From the NCBI GenBank assembly GCA_001442925.1, contig LDXX01000001.1, positions 214,521 to 278,520 on the forward strand: a stretch of DNA of 64,000 nucleotides, read 5' to 3'. This document shows, piece by piece, positions 19,373 to 27,538 of this stretch. Within the stretch, counting starts at the first letter, position 1. Each line of letters starts with the position of its first letter. The notes beneath the pieces were generated by a model. It searched no databases and had not been told where the DNA came from. It saw only the letters and a list, made by a program, of their open reading frames with translations. The stretch comes from Candidatus Kryptonium thompsonii. Lineage in GTDB: Bacteria; Bacteroidota; Ignavibacteria; Kryptoniales; Kryptoniaceae. Position numbers and translations under genes: made by a program.

Positions 19373-21653
19373 TTAAAAATTCCACACTGGTTCGATGCTC
19401 ACTGACACGCTGGTTGAGGAAATGGCGTTTCTGAACTAGTTTAAATTCCACACTGGTTCGATGCTCACGAAAGCGCAATCGATACGATCGCGATATTCAT
19501 GAACGTTTAAATTCCACACTGGTTCGATGCTCACATTTTTGACCCTTTGTATGTGATCCTGCGAAATGAGAGTTTAAATTCCACACTGGTTCGATGCTCA
19601 CCAAAGTGTATGAATACGAAGGGAATCTTTTTTATTTCGTTTAAATTCCACACTGGTTCGATGCTCACTTATTCAAACAGGGGAAAATTCAATTTTATTT
19701 TATAAGTTTAAATTCCACACTGGTTCGATGCTCACTATTTTGATGGTGAGAATTATTATTTATTTGATAAGTGTTTAAATTCCACACTGGTTCGATGCTC
19801 ACAGCAACTAAAAAATACATCTTGCTTATATCTACCTTGTTTAAATTCCACACTGGTTCGATGCTCACACTGATCCAACCAGTTATACTAAGACAAAAGA
19901 AGAAGTTTAAATTCCACACTGGTTCGATGCTCACAGGAAAAACTAATAGACCTATACTCTACAAAATAATGTTTAAATTCCACACTGGTTCGATGCTCAC
20001 GCAAAATGCCTGCAGAATGTCGCTTGTCCAGAGGGTGTTTAAATTCCACACTGGTTCGATGCTCACGAATCGCGCTTGCAGGGTATTTCGACGCTGAAAC
20101 TTGTTTAAATTCCACACTGGTTCGATGCTCACTATGGAATTTTTCTCTCTTACTGCAAATTGGACAATGTTTAAATTCCACACTGGTTCGATGCTCACTC
20201 AAAAATGAAGCGGATTGGATAAGGAAAGAAAAACGGTTTAAATTCCACACTGGTTCGATGCTCACAAATTATTTAAAAACAACTTATCCCAAAGCCTATA
20301 TGTTTAAATTCCACACTGGTTCGATGCTCACTAAATGTGATTATCTTGCTTACATAAGTGATAAGGAGTTTAAATTCCACACTGGTTCGATGCTCACAAA
20401 TCAAAAAAGAGAATGAAAATGCAAAATCAAAAAGTTTAAATTCCACACTGGTTCGATGCTCACAAGGATATAGAAAACTTATACTTGCGATAATTGTTTG
20501 TTTAAATTCCACACTGGTTCGATGCTCACACTTGAGAGCAACCGAAAAATTGTAATTGAAAACTTGTTTAAATTCCACACTGGTTCGATGCTCACAAGAA
20601 TTTTTGAAAGAGCGATTAAAACCCAAATTTGGTTTAAATTCCACACTGGTTCGATGCTCACCGGTAAAGATAGTGGGCATTTTTTATTCCAAAGCATGTT
20701 TAAATTCCACACTGGTTCGATGCTCACCGTTGTTTTTGCGATTTTTTAAAAAAATCAAAAAAAGTTTAAATTCCACACTGGTTCGATGCTCACATATTCG
20801 GAATAGGGGTTTCAGAAAACCTATTTCCAGTTTAAATTCCACACTGGTTCGATGCTCACAGATTGCAGAAAGAATTATGCTGATGGTTGAAATGGGTTTA
20901 AATTCCACACTGGTTCGATGCTCACAATGAGGAAGATGTTTGGCTTTTGATTGACCCCACTGTTTAAATTCCACACTGGTTCGATGCTCACTAAATCAAA
21001 AGGAGAATGAAAATGCAAAATGAAAAGGTTTAAATTCCACACTGGTTCGATGCTCACTTCTACTGAGAAAATTCTTACCGAAAAAATTCATACGTTTAAA
21101 TTCCACACTGGTTCGATGCTCACATTTAAAGCGAAAGCGGAAGGATTTTTAAAAACATGTTTAAATTCCACACTGGTTCGATGCTCACACAATTCCACAT
21201 TATATCTTGAATCTGAAGGACTTGAGTTTAAATTCCACACTGGTTCGATGCTCACGGAAGTTTGATGGAGAGTGGTGGTGGGGGTATTATAGTTTAAATT
21301 CCACACTGGTTCGATGCTCACTCGCAATTTGGGGGAAATGAGGCATTATTTAAAAGAAGTTTAAATTCCACACTGGTTCGATGCTCACGGACCTTGAGAG
21401 GTTAAAGTGGGCAAACCGGGAATATGTTTAAATTCCACACTGGTTCGATGCTCACCAATAAATAAAGTTGGACCCGTAACATAACCATATTGTTTAAATT
21501 CCACACTGGTTCGATGCTCACAAGAACGAGAAGATTTAAACAAGATTTTGAGAGAGCGTTTAAATTCCACACTGGTTCGATGCTCACGTTCTTTGTGTCT
21601 TTGGTGGGGAAGTTGATTATTTAGTTTAAATTCCACACTGGTTCGATGCTCAC
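19373..21653 (-). CRISPR. CRISPR array, 35 repeats of 30 bp and 34 spacers, type I-B
   Basis: Plus-strand repeat begins GTTTAAATTC, continues CACACTGGTT and ends CGATGCTCAC (30 bases). Thirty-four copies look identical; the leftmost (19373-19402) is altered in its first bases, the mark of the leader-distal end. Spacers are 35-37 bases, mostly 36. Read on the minus strand the repeat ends GAATTTAAAC, giving a likely ATTTAAAC 5' handle, close to the ATTGAAAC type of I-B/III systems. So the leader is on the right, next to cas2, and the newest spacer is 21588-21623. Spacers 20398-20433 and 20992-21027 are near-duplicates. Some trailer-end spacers (19403, 19469, 20001, 20067) are G+C-richer than the rest. 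Confidence 0.99.
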
Positions 21654-21832
21654 TCTCCAAAAACTACAAAATTTTACACAAAAAATCAAATTTTTCCAAC
21701 CTAAATTAAGTCGCGGAGCAAAATGCAAAAATATACGGTCCGCGACTAAGAGAAAACTGATTAATTTTTTTCAAACTTTCAAATATTAAGTATTTAACCG
21801 CTAAATTTAACGCCCCAAAACTCTGTCCGCGA
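21654..21832 (-). promoter_or_regulatory. CRISPR leader
   Basis: The 179 bases between the cas2 stop and the first (newest) repeat hold no gene. They are AT-rich with a candidate promoter for the array and three copies of an 11-base motif built on TCCGCGACT. Leader identity follows from array polarity and position beside cas2. Confidence 0.8.
21671..21699 (-). promoter_or_regulatory. Candidate pre-crRNA promoter in leader
   Basis: Minus strand: TTGGAA (21694-21699, 4 of 6 to consensus), 17 bases, TAAAAT (21671-21676, 5 of 6). Transcription would begin roughly 10-12 bases before the first repeat. It fits the array orientation deduced from the degenerate repeat. Confidence 0.5.
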
Positions 21833-21836
21833 CTAA
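21709..21836. repeat. Triplicated TCCGCGACT motif in CRISPR leader
   Basis: AGTCGCGGA at 21709-21717 faces TCCGCGACT at 21739-21747 (perfect 9-bp arms, 21-base loop). A further direct copy, TCCGCGACTAA, lies at 21826-21836 and runs into the cas2 stop codon. The motif is G+C-rich inside an AT-rich leader. Possible roles are binding sites for an adaptation cofactor or regulator, or a weak terminator for the cas operon. Confidence 0.7.
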
Positions 21837-22093
21837 ATTATTCTACTTACCTCACTTCTTTCCACACCTATAACTTCCCTATCAACCCATTTTTTCTCCA
21901 TTGAATAAATTAAAACCGAATCCTCATTCAAGTTTATTATTTTTCTCAATTTTACTTTCATTTCCTCAAATTGTCCATCGCTTAATTCTCCTTCAAATAC
22001 CGAATTTTGCACCCAATTCAAATACTTTCGCATAAATTTTAAAACTTTGTTCACCCTCTTTTCCGCTATGTCATAAACAACTATGTAATACAT
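21833..22093 (-). CDS. cas2: CRISPR-associated endoribonuclease/adaptation protein Cas2
   Basis: Small dimeric subunit of the Cas1-Cas2 spacer integrase. The 86 residues begin MYYIVVYDIAEKRVNKVLKF (Asp8 is the family metal ligand) followed by YLNWVQNSVFEGELSDGQF, all typical of Cas2. The start ATG at 22091-22093 sits behind GGGGGG 11 bases after the cas1 stop; an upstream in-frame GTG (22114) would overlap cas1 and adds unrelated residues. Last gene of the cas operon, adjacent to the leader. Confidence 0.97.
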   Translation of the reverse strand: MYYIVVYDIAEKRVNKVLKFMRKYLNWVQNSVFEGELSDGQFEEMKVKLRKIINLNEDSVLIYSMEKKWVDREVIGVERSEVSRII

Positions 22094-22104
22094 TTCTAGC
22101 CCCC

Positions 22105-23139
22105 CTACCACCAAATTTTAAATCCTTCATATTTTTCCTCTCCCATTATATGTTTGATCAGCTTATAACACTCCAATTTTATCAGTGTTCTGTAGCTTAC
22201 ACTCCTTTTCAGCTTTGGATGCTTAATTGTCGTCTCAAGCTTTTTATCAAACTCACCAATGAAAATTTTCCTACCCTTATCATTCAAATAAGTATAATTT
22301 AAATCCTCATTAAAATGCTCAGCTTTTATCTGCCTATGATTTATCAAGCTAAAAATTAACCTATCAACAAGCAAAGGTTTAAAAATTTCCGATAAGTCTA
22401 AACTTAAAGAAAATCGCTTAGTTGCCGGCTCATGAAGAAAACTTACAGCAGGATTAAGTTGTGTTTTATAAATTTCATCAAGAACCACAGAATACAAAAG
22501 TGAGTTTCCAAATGAAATCAGCGCGTTGATAGGATTTGTCGGGGGTCTTCGTTCTCTTTTTTCAAACTTAAAAACTTCCTCATCAGATTTTATTATGAAG
22601 TTCCAAGCATCAAGATATATTTTATTGATTCGTCCCTCGATGCCCAAAATTTCTTCAATCTTCTCACAATTCCTCACCTTATCCAGACTGCTTTTAATAT
22701 CTGAAATGATAAACTCAATTTCATCTTGAAATTCTAAATCGTCCGATCTTGATTGGTAATACTTTAAATTCTTTAAAATGTTATGACCAGCCGAGTTAAT
22801 AATCTCCTTCGCGATTTCAATTCTAAGATTTGGATCCAAATAAAATTCCACTTGCCTTACTATGATATATCCTGAAATTGAACCTTCACGCGGAAAAAAT
22901 GTACCTGAGTAATGACCATAGTAATCAAAAACGTGCAACGAAATATCATTTTTTGCTAGGAAATTTAAAGCTTTGCTATTTATATCAATTTCCCCAAAAA
23001 CAAAAATTGAGTCAATGCTTTCAATTGGTATGATTTTTCTCTGGATATTTTCCTCTTTTTCATCGGAGAATTCAAAAACAATTGTATTTTCCTTTCTCCT
23101 CAATCTTCCGTGTCTCATTATGTAAAGTGGCTTTTTCAT
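22105..23139 (-). CDS. cas1: CRISPR-associated integrase Cas1 (type I-B)
   Basis: Metal-dependent integrase inserting new spacers at the leader end. The 344 residues start MKKPLYIMRHGRLRRKENTI. Catalytic features include EGRINKIYLDAW (Glu near 159), SFLHEPATKRFSLSLDLSEIFKPLLVDRLIF (His and Glu/Asp near 235-255), and the C-terminal helical domain. The ATG at 23139 follows the cas4 stop by 2 bases; a TTG at 23154 is in frame but overlaps cas4. No reverse transcriptase or Cas4 fusion is present. Confidence 0.98.
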   Translation of the reverse strand: MKKPLYIMRHGRLRRKENTIVFEFSDEKEENIQRKIIPIESIDSIFVFGEIDINSKALNFLAKNDISLHVFDYYGHYSGTFFPREGSISGYIIVRQVEFYLDPNLRIEIAKEIINSAGHNILKNLKYYQSRSDDLEFQDEIEFIISDIKSSLDKVRNCEKIEEILGIEGRINKIYLDAWNFIIKSDEEVFKFEKRERRPPTNPINALISFGNSLLYSVVLDEIYKTQLNPAVSFLHEPATKRFSLSLDLSEIFKPLLVDRLIFSLINHRQIKAEHFNEDLNYTYLNDKGRKIFIGEFDKKLETTIKHPKLKRSVSYRTLIKLECYKLIKHIMGEEKYEGFKIWW

Positions 23140-23141
23140 AC

Positions 23142-23651
23142 CTATACCCAACAAAATTCAAAATAACTACAAGATTTACAAGTGGGGATTCTTACTTTCT
23201 CAGGTGCTTTTTCTGATGAAACTATAGCTTTTATATCCTCTAAAACTTTTCGGAGTTTCTCCCTATCCTCATCTTTAAGCTCAATGATTTCCCTTTTGTG
23301 AAGTTTTGGATAATTTATCACACCTTTAAATCCAACTGCCTTTCTCGTCTCAAGATAGTAGATATAGTATTTGACCTGCCATATATGAGCTTCCTCCAAT
23401 TTATTTGACTTTTTAACTTCATGAATAATCTTATTTTCAAAATCAATCCAGTCAATGACTATTGTTTGATCAATATCTATTTCCTTGTCTTCTCTCTCAT
23501 AAGACGTTTGAGATATGAGCTTCCCAATTTTGACCATATCGGATTCGCTTTCAAAATTTAAATTATGTGCAAAAAGCCAAAGCTTCCTCTTACAAACAAA
23601 ATAGTAATTCACCATCGTTCCTGTATATTTAACATGTTCGAAAAGCTCCAT
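23142..23651 (-). CDS. cas4: CRISPR-associated Cas4 nuclease (Fe-S, PD-(D/E)xK)
   Basis: Trims prespacers and helps choose PAM during adaptation. In 169 residues the four cluster cysteines are all visible: Cys20 (VCKRKLWLF) and Cys158, Cys161, Cys167 (CKSCSYFEFCWV). The nuclease core shows the Asp of VIDWIDFE, HEVKKS (E-x-K) and the Gln motif HIWQVKYYIYYLE. The beginning TGTMVNYYFVCKRKLWLF is the normal N-terminus of I-B Cas4. It lies between cas3 and cas1, a standard I-B order. Confidence 0.97.
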   Translation of the reverse strand: MELFEHVKYTGTMVNYYFVCKRKLWLFAHNLNFESESDMVKIGKLISQTSYEREDKEIDIDQTIVIDWIDFENKIIHEVKKSNKLEEAHIWQVKYYIYYLETRKAVGFKGVINYPKLHKREIIELKDEDREKLRKVLEDIKAIVSSEKAPEKVRIPTCKSCSYFEFCWV

Positions 23652-23680
23652 AAGGTTACATAAACAAAGGTTTTAAAAAT

Positions 23681-25900
23681 TCAATCAATAATTCTTGCAT
23701 CCGCTGAATCTTCAACACCGGATAAGATTAGCCCCACATTATAGTCATATTCGTAATTGACCACCTTAACATTGGCAAGCAATTCCTTTAAAGCATCGTT
23801 GTCAATATAACCACTCAAGGACACTAGTGAATTCATTCTTGTTCTATACAAAGGTATTGGAACCATAAAATCTTTAATTAATTCCATAACAAAAATTTTC
23901 TCCTTTTTGTCCTTTACTTTTATTCTTTCAATGATATCCTTCAAAGGCGCTTTATTAAGGTTCAATTCATTTAAAATTTTTAGGTTCTGAACTTCTCTTT
24001 CCAATAAACTTTCCGGAATAACTTCAATTTGGCTTATACCCCGAAATATCCTCTGGGCTTCGGATTTTTTATCAACGCTGAAATTTTCAATTAATCCAAG
24101 CGCATTACTAAATTTTGTCCAATAACTTGTTTCTTTTAAATTTTTCTCGGAATAAAAATCTTCGACCATCTTTACCTTCTGTTCCTCGGAAAGGACACTG
24201 TCCTTTAGCAAAGATTTTGTTTTCTCAACTATTTCCTTTTCATAAACATTTCCAAGTCCTGATACATCCCGGGTAAATATATACACATTTGGCCCACTTG
24301 GATAAAACTCACCATCCGTTTTAAACCTTCGATAAACTCTACCCATCCTCTGAATTAGAACATCTAAAGGTGCTAACTCTGTTATTAAAACATCAAAATC
24401 AATATCGAGAGATACCTCTATAACCTGAGTAGATATTAAAATTCCTTCAAAATCTTCCCGAAGAACTTTATCTTCTTTAGAAGCTCTATCCATACGCACA
24501 AACCTTGAGTGTAGTAACAATGGGGAAAATTCTTTTAAAGAATCATATAATTCTTGAGACCTCTTAACAGTGTTACATACAACGAGTATCTTTTTTACCC
24601 GATCTTTCCTTATACTTGTTATAAAATTTTTTAAAGTATTTCCACTTAATGGTTCATCCACTAACTTAATTTTGTGTTTTTTAAGTTTGGGAACTTTAGT
24701 AATACAAAATTCACTATACTCTTCTAATCGGTCTTTTAAAAAAGATGGCAAGGTTGCTGTAACCACAAGAAATTTGCCGCCGATTTTAGATATTTCTCCC
24801 AATCCATGGGTAATTACCGCCATCGTCTCTGGGGAATACGCTTGAATTTCATCAACTACTACTTTTGAATACGAAAGAGTTGCATAAATTTTCTCAAAGC
24901 CAAAATATTTTAAAGTTGCGGTGAAAACTTGATCAGCGGTTGAAACTATCAGCGGATAAGATAAGTCTTTAGCCATTTCGTAATGGTAAAAAGCGTCATC
25001 AGTAGATGTATTTTCCCATTCAAACAGCAAATCACTCAATGCTCCGGAATGAAGTAATCCTACATTATCTTTGCCAAACAACTTTGCCATTCTTTCATAC
25101 ATAGCAGTCACGGAAGTTCGCACAGGAAGAGTATAAAATGTTTTTTGGCGATCACTCCACAACAATGCCATCTCTGTTTTCCCCATTCCAGTAGATGCTA
25201 AAACAATTCCGCTTTTATTTTTAAGTTCATCACTTATTTCTACCAATTGCCATGGTTGTTTAGTTTTTGTAAGTAAAAAATTTTCAGTTTTACCATACTT
25301 ATCTATAGGTTCAGATTCAACTAGAACACCAGCAGAAGCTGAGTGGTCTATTCTATTTAAAAGCCCTAGAAGAATTACAAATTTCGATTCTTTTTCTAAA
25401 TCAAAAACTCCATCAATTCGCCGTGAATAGTATTTCCTTAAAATTTCTACATTTTTTCTGAATATCCCCCTTTTTACCAGAGTAAAAGCCCTATTGAAAT
25501 ATGTACTTAGTTTTTCTATATAGTTTTGGACATCAGAATAAATCTCATTTATTATTTTATCGTCCTTTAAATCAGGAAAATTTCTCCAATGATGGAAAGC
25601 CACCATTTTTAAAAGAAGTTCATCATCATCTTCAATAAAAAGAAGTGATAAGAAATTATGAGGGATTTCAGAAGCACCATGAGACTCACTTCCTCTGATC
25701 TTCTTTTGAAAAGCAGAATTTGCTTTCCCAAAATCATGGTAAAAACAAGGTTTTCTTAATATTTCCCAATCTTTATCTTCAAGCTGTATTCCCAACTTGC
25801 CCCCTAATCTTTTTAAATCCTCAAATGCATTTAATACATCTTCAATATGTTCTTTCAGAGTTTTCTGTGGATGAGATTTAGCAATTATTTCATCCACCAT
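23681..25900 (-). CDS. cas3: CRISPR-associated helicase-nuclease Cas3 (HD + SF2 helicase)
   Basis: Recruited by Cascade to nick, unwind and degrade target DNA. The N-terminal HD nuclease domain has His18 (KEHIEDV), His55-Asp56 (YHDFGKAN) and FHHWRNF near 102. The SF2 helicase has Walker A ASTGMGKT (235-242), the DEIQ box (350-353, in place of DEAH), STQVIEVSLDIDFD, and motif VI QRMGRVYRR near 500. At 739 residues it is a normal single-chain Cas3. It overlaps the end of cas5 by 16 bases. Confidence 0.97.
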   Translation of the reverse strand: MVDEIIAKSHPQKTLKEHIEDVLNAFEDLKRLGGKLGIQLEDKDWEILRKPCFYHDFGKANSAFQKKIRGSESHGASEIPHNFLSLLFIEDDDELLLKMVAFHHWRNFPDLKDDKIINEIYSDVQNYIEKLSTYFNRAFTLVKRGIFRKNVEILRKYYSRRIDGVFDLEKESKFVILLGLLNRIDHSASAGVLVESEPIDKYGKTENFLLTKTKQPWQLVEISDELKNKSGIVLASTGMGKTEMALLWSDRQKTFYTLPVRTSVTAMYERMAKLFGKDNVGLLHSGALSDLLFEWENTSTDDAFYHYEMAKDLSYPLIVSTADQVFTATLKYFGFEKIYATLSYSKVVVDEIQAYSPETMAVITHGLGEISKIGGKFLVVTATLPSFLKDRLEEYSEFCITKVPKLKKHKIKLVDEPLSGNTLKNFITSIRKDRVKKILVVCNTVKRSQELYDSLKEFSPLLLHSRFVRMDRASKEDKVLREDFEGILISTQVIEVSLDIDFDVLITELAPLDVLIQRMGRVYRRFKTDGEFYPSGPNVYIFTRDVSGLGNVYEKEIVEKTKSLLKDSVLSEEQKVKMVEDFYSEKNLKETSYWTKFSNALGLIENFSVDKKSEAQRIFRGISQIEVIPESLLEREVQNLKILNELNLNKAPLKDIIERIKVKDKKEKIFVMELIKDFMVPIPLYRTRMNSLVSLSGYIDNDALKELLANVKVVNYEYDYNVGLILSGVEDSADARIID

Positions 25901-26643
25901 ATAGGTATCCCCTCTTTATCTGTGTTTATTATCCTTATTTGTCTTTCTGTAATTCCTTGTTCTGCTTGGGCATAAATCACTTTTATCATTTCAAAATTTC
26001 TAAATATTTCTAGATTCTCTCGCTTCCTTCGGCCCCGCTTGCTTTTGTATTTTGGTTTTGATACAAGCTTGTAGTAAGCAGGCAGCATATAAGGTATACC
26101 TTCGATTTCGAAAGTTTCAGCCATATCAAATCGAATGTAAGAGTTATATGGAAGTTTTATCTCTCCTCCTTCGGTCGTTGAAAGGTCTAACTCTAATTCT
26201 TCATCCTCATTCACCTCCATGTTAATAATCAAATCCTCAGGTCTGCCCAAATATGGGAAATACGGAGGATCAAGAAGAGATGCCAAAAGCTTATTGTGAA
26301 GTTCCGCGCTTGGCATTTTTATGTGAATAATCAGTTCTAAATCCACCAAAAAAGTGACGATAATAGGATATGGTTTTCCTTCCGTCTCCTCCGCCTTATA
26401 CTTGTGATATCTAACAAATTCCCGACACAAATTGCCATATTTTCCCTGAACAGAAATATTTATTCCATCTATGGTCTGAGAACTGGAAAGCATGTCATGA
26501 ATAAAACCAAGAACTGTAGAATAAGGCGGAAGCGGGTAAGTTTCTATTATTTCCATTGAATACGGGGTACGGAATACCGCCTTTTCCTGAAATGTCTTAA
26601 GCTTTATTATTCTGTTCATCTGAAGCTTTTTACTTCTTTTCAT
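25885..26643 (-). CDS. cas5: CRISPR-associated protein Cas5 (type I-B, Cas5t-like)
   Basis: Cascade backbone subunit binding the crRNA 5' handle. The 252-residue protein has the Cas5 N-terminus RIIKLKTFQEKAVFRTPYSMEIIETYPLPPYSTVLGFIHDML, where the TYPLPPYSTVLGFI segment is diagnostic. The middle shows PPYFPYLGRPEDLI and the C-terminus ends GIPIWWMK. The ATG at 26643 overlaps cas7 by 14 bases; a second ATG at 26619 is equally reasonable because neither has a clear Shine-Dalgarno. Confidence 0.95.
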   Translation of the reverse strand: MKRSKKLQMNRIIKLKTFQEKAVFRTPYSMEIIETYPLPPYSTVLGFIHDMLSSSQTIDGINISVQGKYGNLCREFVRYHKYKAEETEGKPYPIIVTFLVDLELIIHIKMPSAELHNKLLASLLDPPYFPYLGRPEDLIINMEVNEDEELELDLSTTEGGEIKLPYNSYIRFDMAETFEIEGIPYMLPAYYKLVSKPKYKSKRGRRKRENLEIFRNFEMIKVIYAQAEQGITERQIRIINTDKEGIPIWWMK

Positions 26644-27538
26644 TGAAAGCTTTCTCTACCTCTTCCTTAATTCTATCTAGAGCATCAAAAGGTGAAACTG
26701 TTATTCCAAAATCATCTCCAAACTCCCCCTTCTGAATTCCCAAATGTGTCAAATCGCCTATTATTTTTATCTCCTTTTCACTAACCGTATATTTTGCCTC
26801 AAGAACCTGTTTCAAACTTTCATAGTTTATAAAAGGTTTGGAACCTTTAAAGATTACATTTACAGCATTGTGGAAAAAGAGAGACTTTTTATGATATACG
26901 CCACCAATAACGAATATGGGTTTTAAATCTTCTCTTCTACCTCTTATATCGCGATATAGAAATTTGGTAGCTTCTATTAAATCACATACTCTTTTTATCT
27001 TCTCTTCTTTGGAAAGGTTATGACCAAAATTTTCATCCTTACCAACTTTATCTAAATCAACAGATAGAGAATATTTGTAATAACCATATCCGGTTTCTAT
27101 ATTTGCCATATCTGGGTTTTCTCCAAGCCTATCAGCAAAATTTTTATTTGTCAAAAGCTCTTGATCACCAAACCATGGCTCAAAAGAGATTAAGTGTGTT
27201 AATCTTGCAACCGCTGCTCTTGTTTGCGCCTGCCTCCCCCTACCAGCAGTTATCATATATCCAAAAAGATCTGCTTCTTCTGGAAATTCTTTTTTTAACT
27301 GTTTGGGATCATACTGTTTTACGCCCTGCTCTGAGGTTAATTGCGCGTATTTCCAAATTCCATGTTCTACAAGCCAATTTACTATAGAATATCTCAATGC
27401 TTGGCGAGAAGTAAAAAGAAATGTTTCTCCACTTCCTCTGTGAATTTTTTTAGCTATTGAGACGTTCCCATATCCCTCGTCATAGTTGCATGGGAATGCC
27501 TTTACAATGTAAGTTATTGTTAATCCTTTTCTATTCAT
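26630..27538 (-). CDS. cas7: CRISPR-associated protein Cas7 (Cst2/DevR family, type I-B)
   Basis: Repeating crRNA-binding backbone subunit of Cascade. The 302 residues show the Cst2/DevR features LTITYIVKAFPCNYDEGYGN, SRQALRYSIVNWL near 46-58, GYMITAGRGRQAQTRAAVARLTHLISFEPW near 91-120, and the C-terminal GITVSPFDALDRIKEEV. The start overlaps cas8b by 4 bases (ATGA type), expected for proteins needed in one complex. Confidence 0.96.
   Translation of the reverse strand: MNRKGLTITYIVKAFPCNYDEGYGNVSIAKKIHRGSGETFLFTSRQALRYSIVNWLVEHGIWKYAQLTSEQGVKQYDPKQLKKEFPEEADLFGYMITAGRGRQAQTRAAVARLTHLISFEPWFGDQELLTNKNFADRLGENPDMANIETGYGYYKYSLSVDLDKVGKDENFGHNLSKEEKIKRVCDLIEATKFLYRDIRGRREDLKPIFVIGGVYHKKSLFFHNAVNVIFKGSKPFINYESLKQVLEAKYTVSEKEIKIIGDLTHLGIQKGEFGDDFGITVSPFDALDRIKEEVEKAFNEKK

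Noticed and set aside
21189..21225. Spacer containing AATTCCACA, part of the repeat
   Set aside because: A nine-base match in an AT-rich spacer is within chance; the spacer otherwise differs.
19695..21660. Many open frames on both strands with repeated peptides such as MSIEPVWNLN or FKFHTGSMLT
   Set aside because: They are translations of the CRISPR repeat, whose 66-base repeat-spacer period (a multiple of three) keeps frames open; not genes.
22105..25900. Fused or unusual Cas1, Cas4 or Cas3 architecture
   Set aside because: I checked lengths and motifs: each is a normal single-family protein with its own start and stop.
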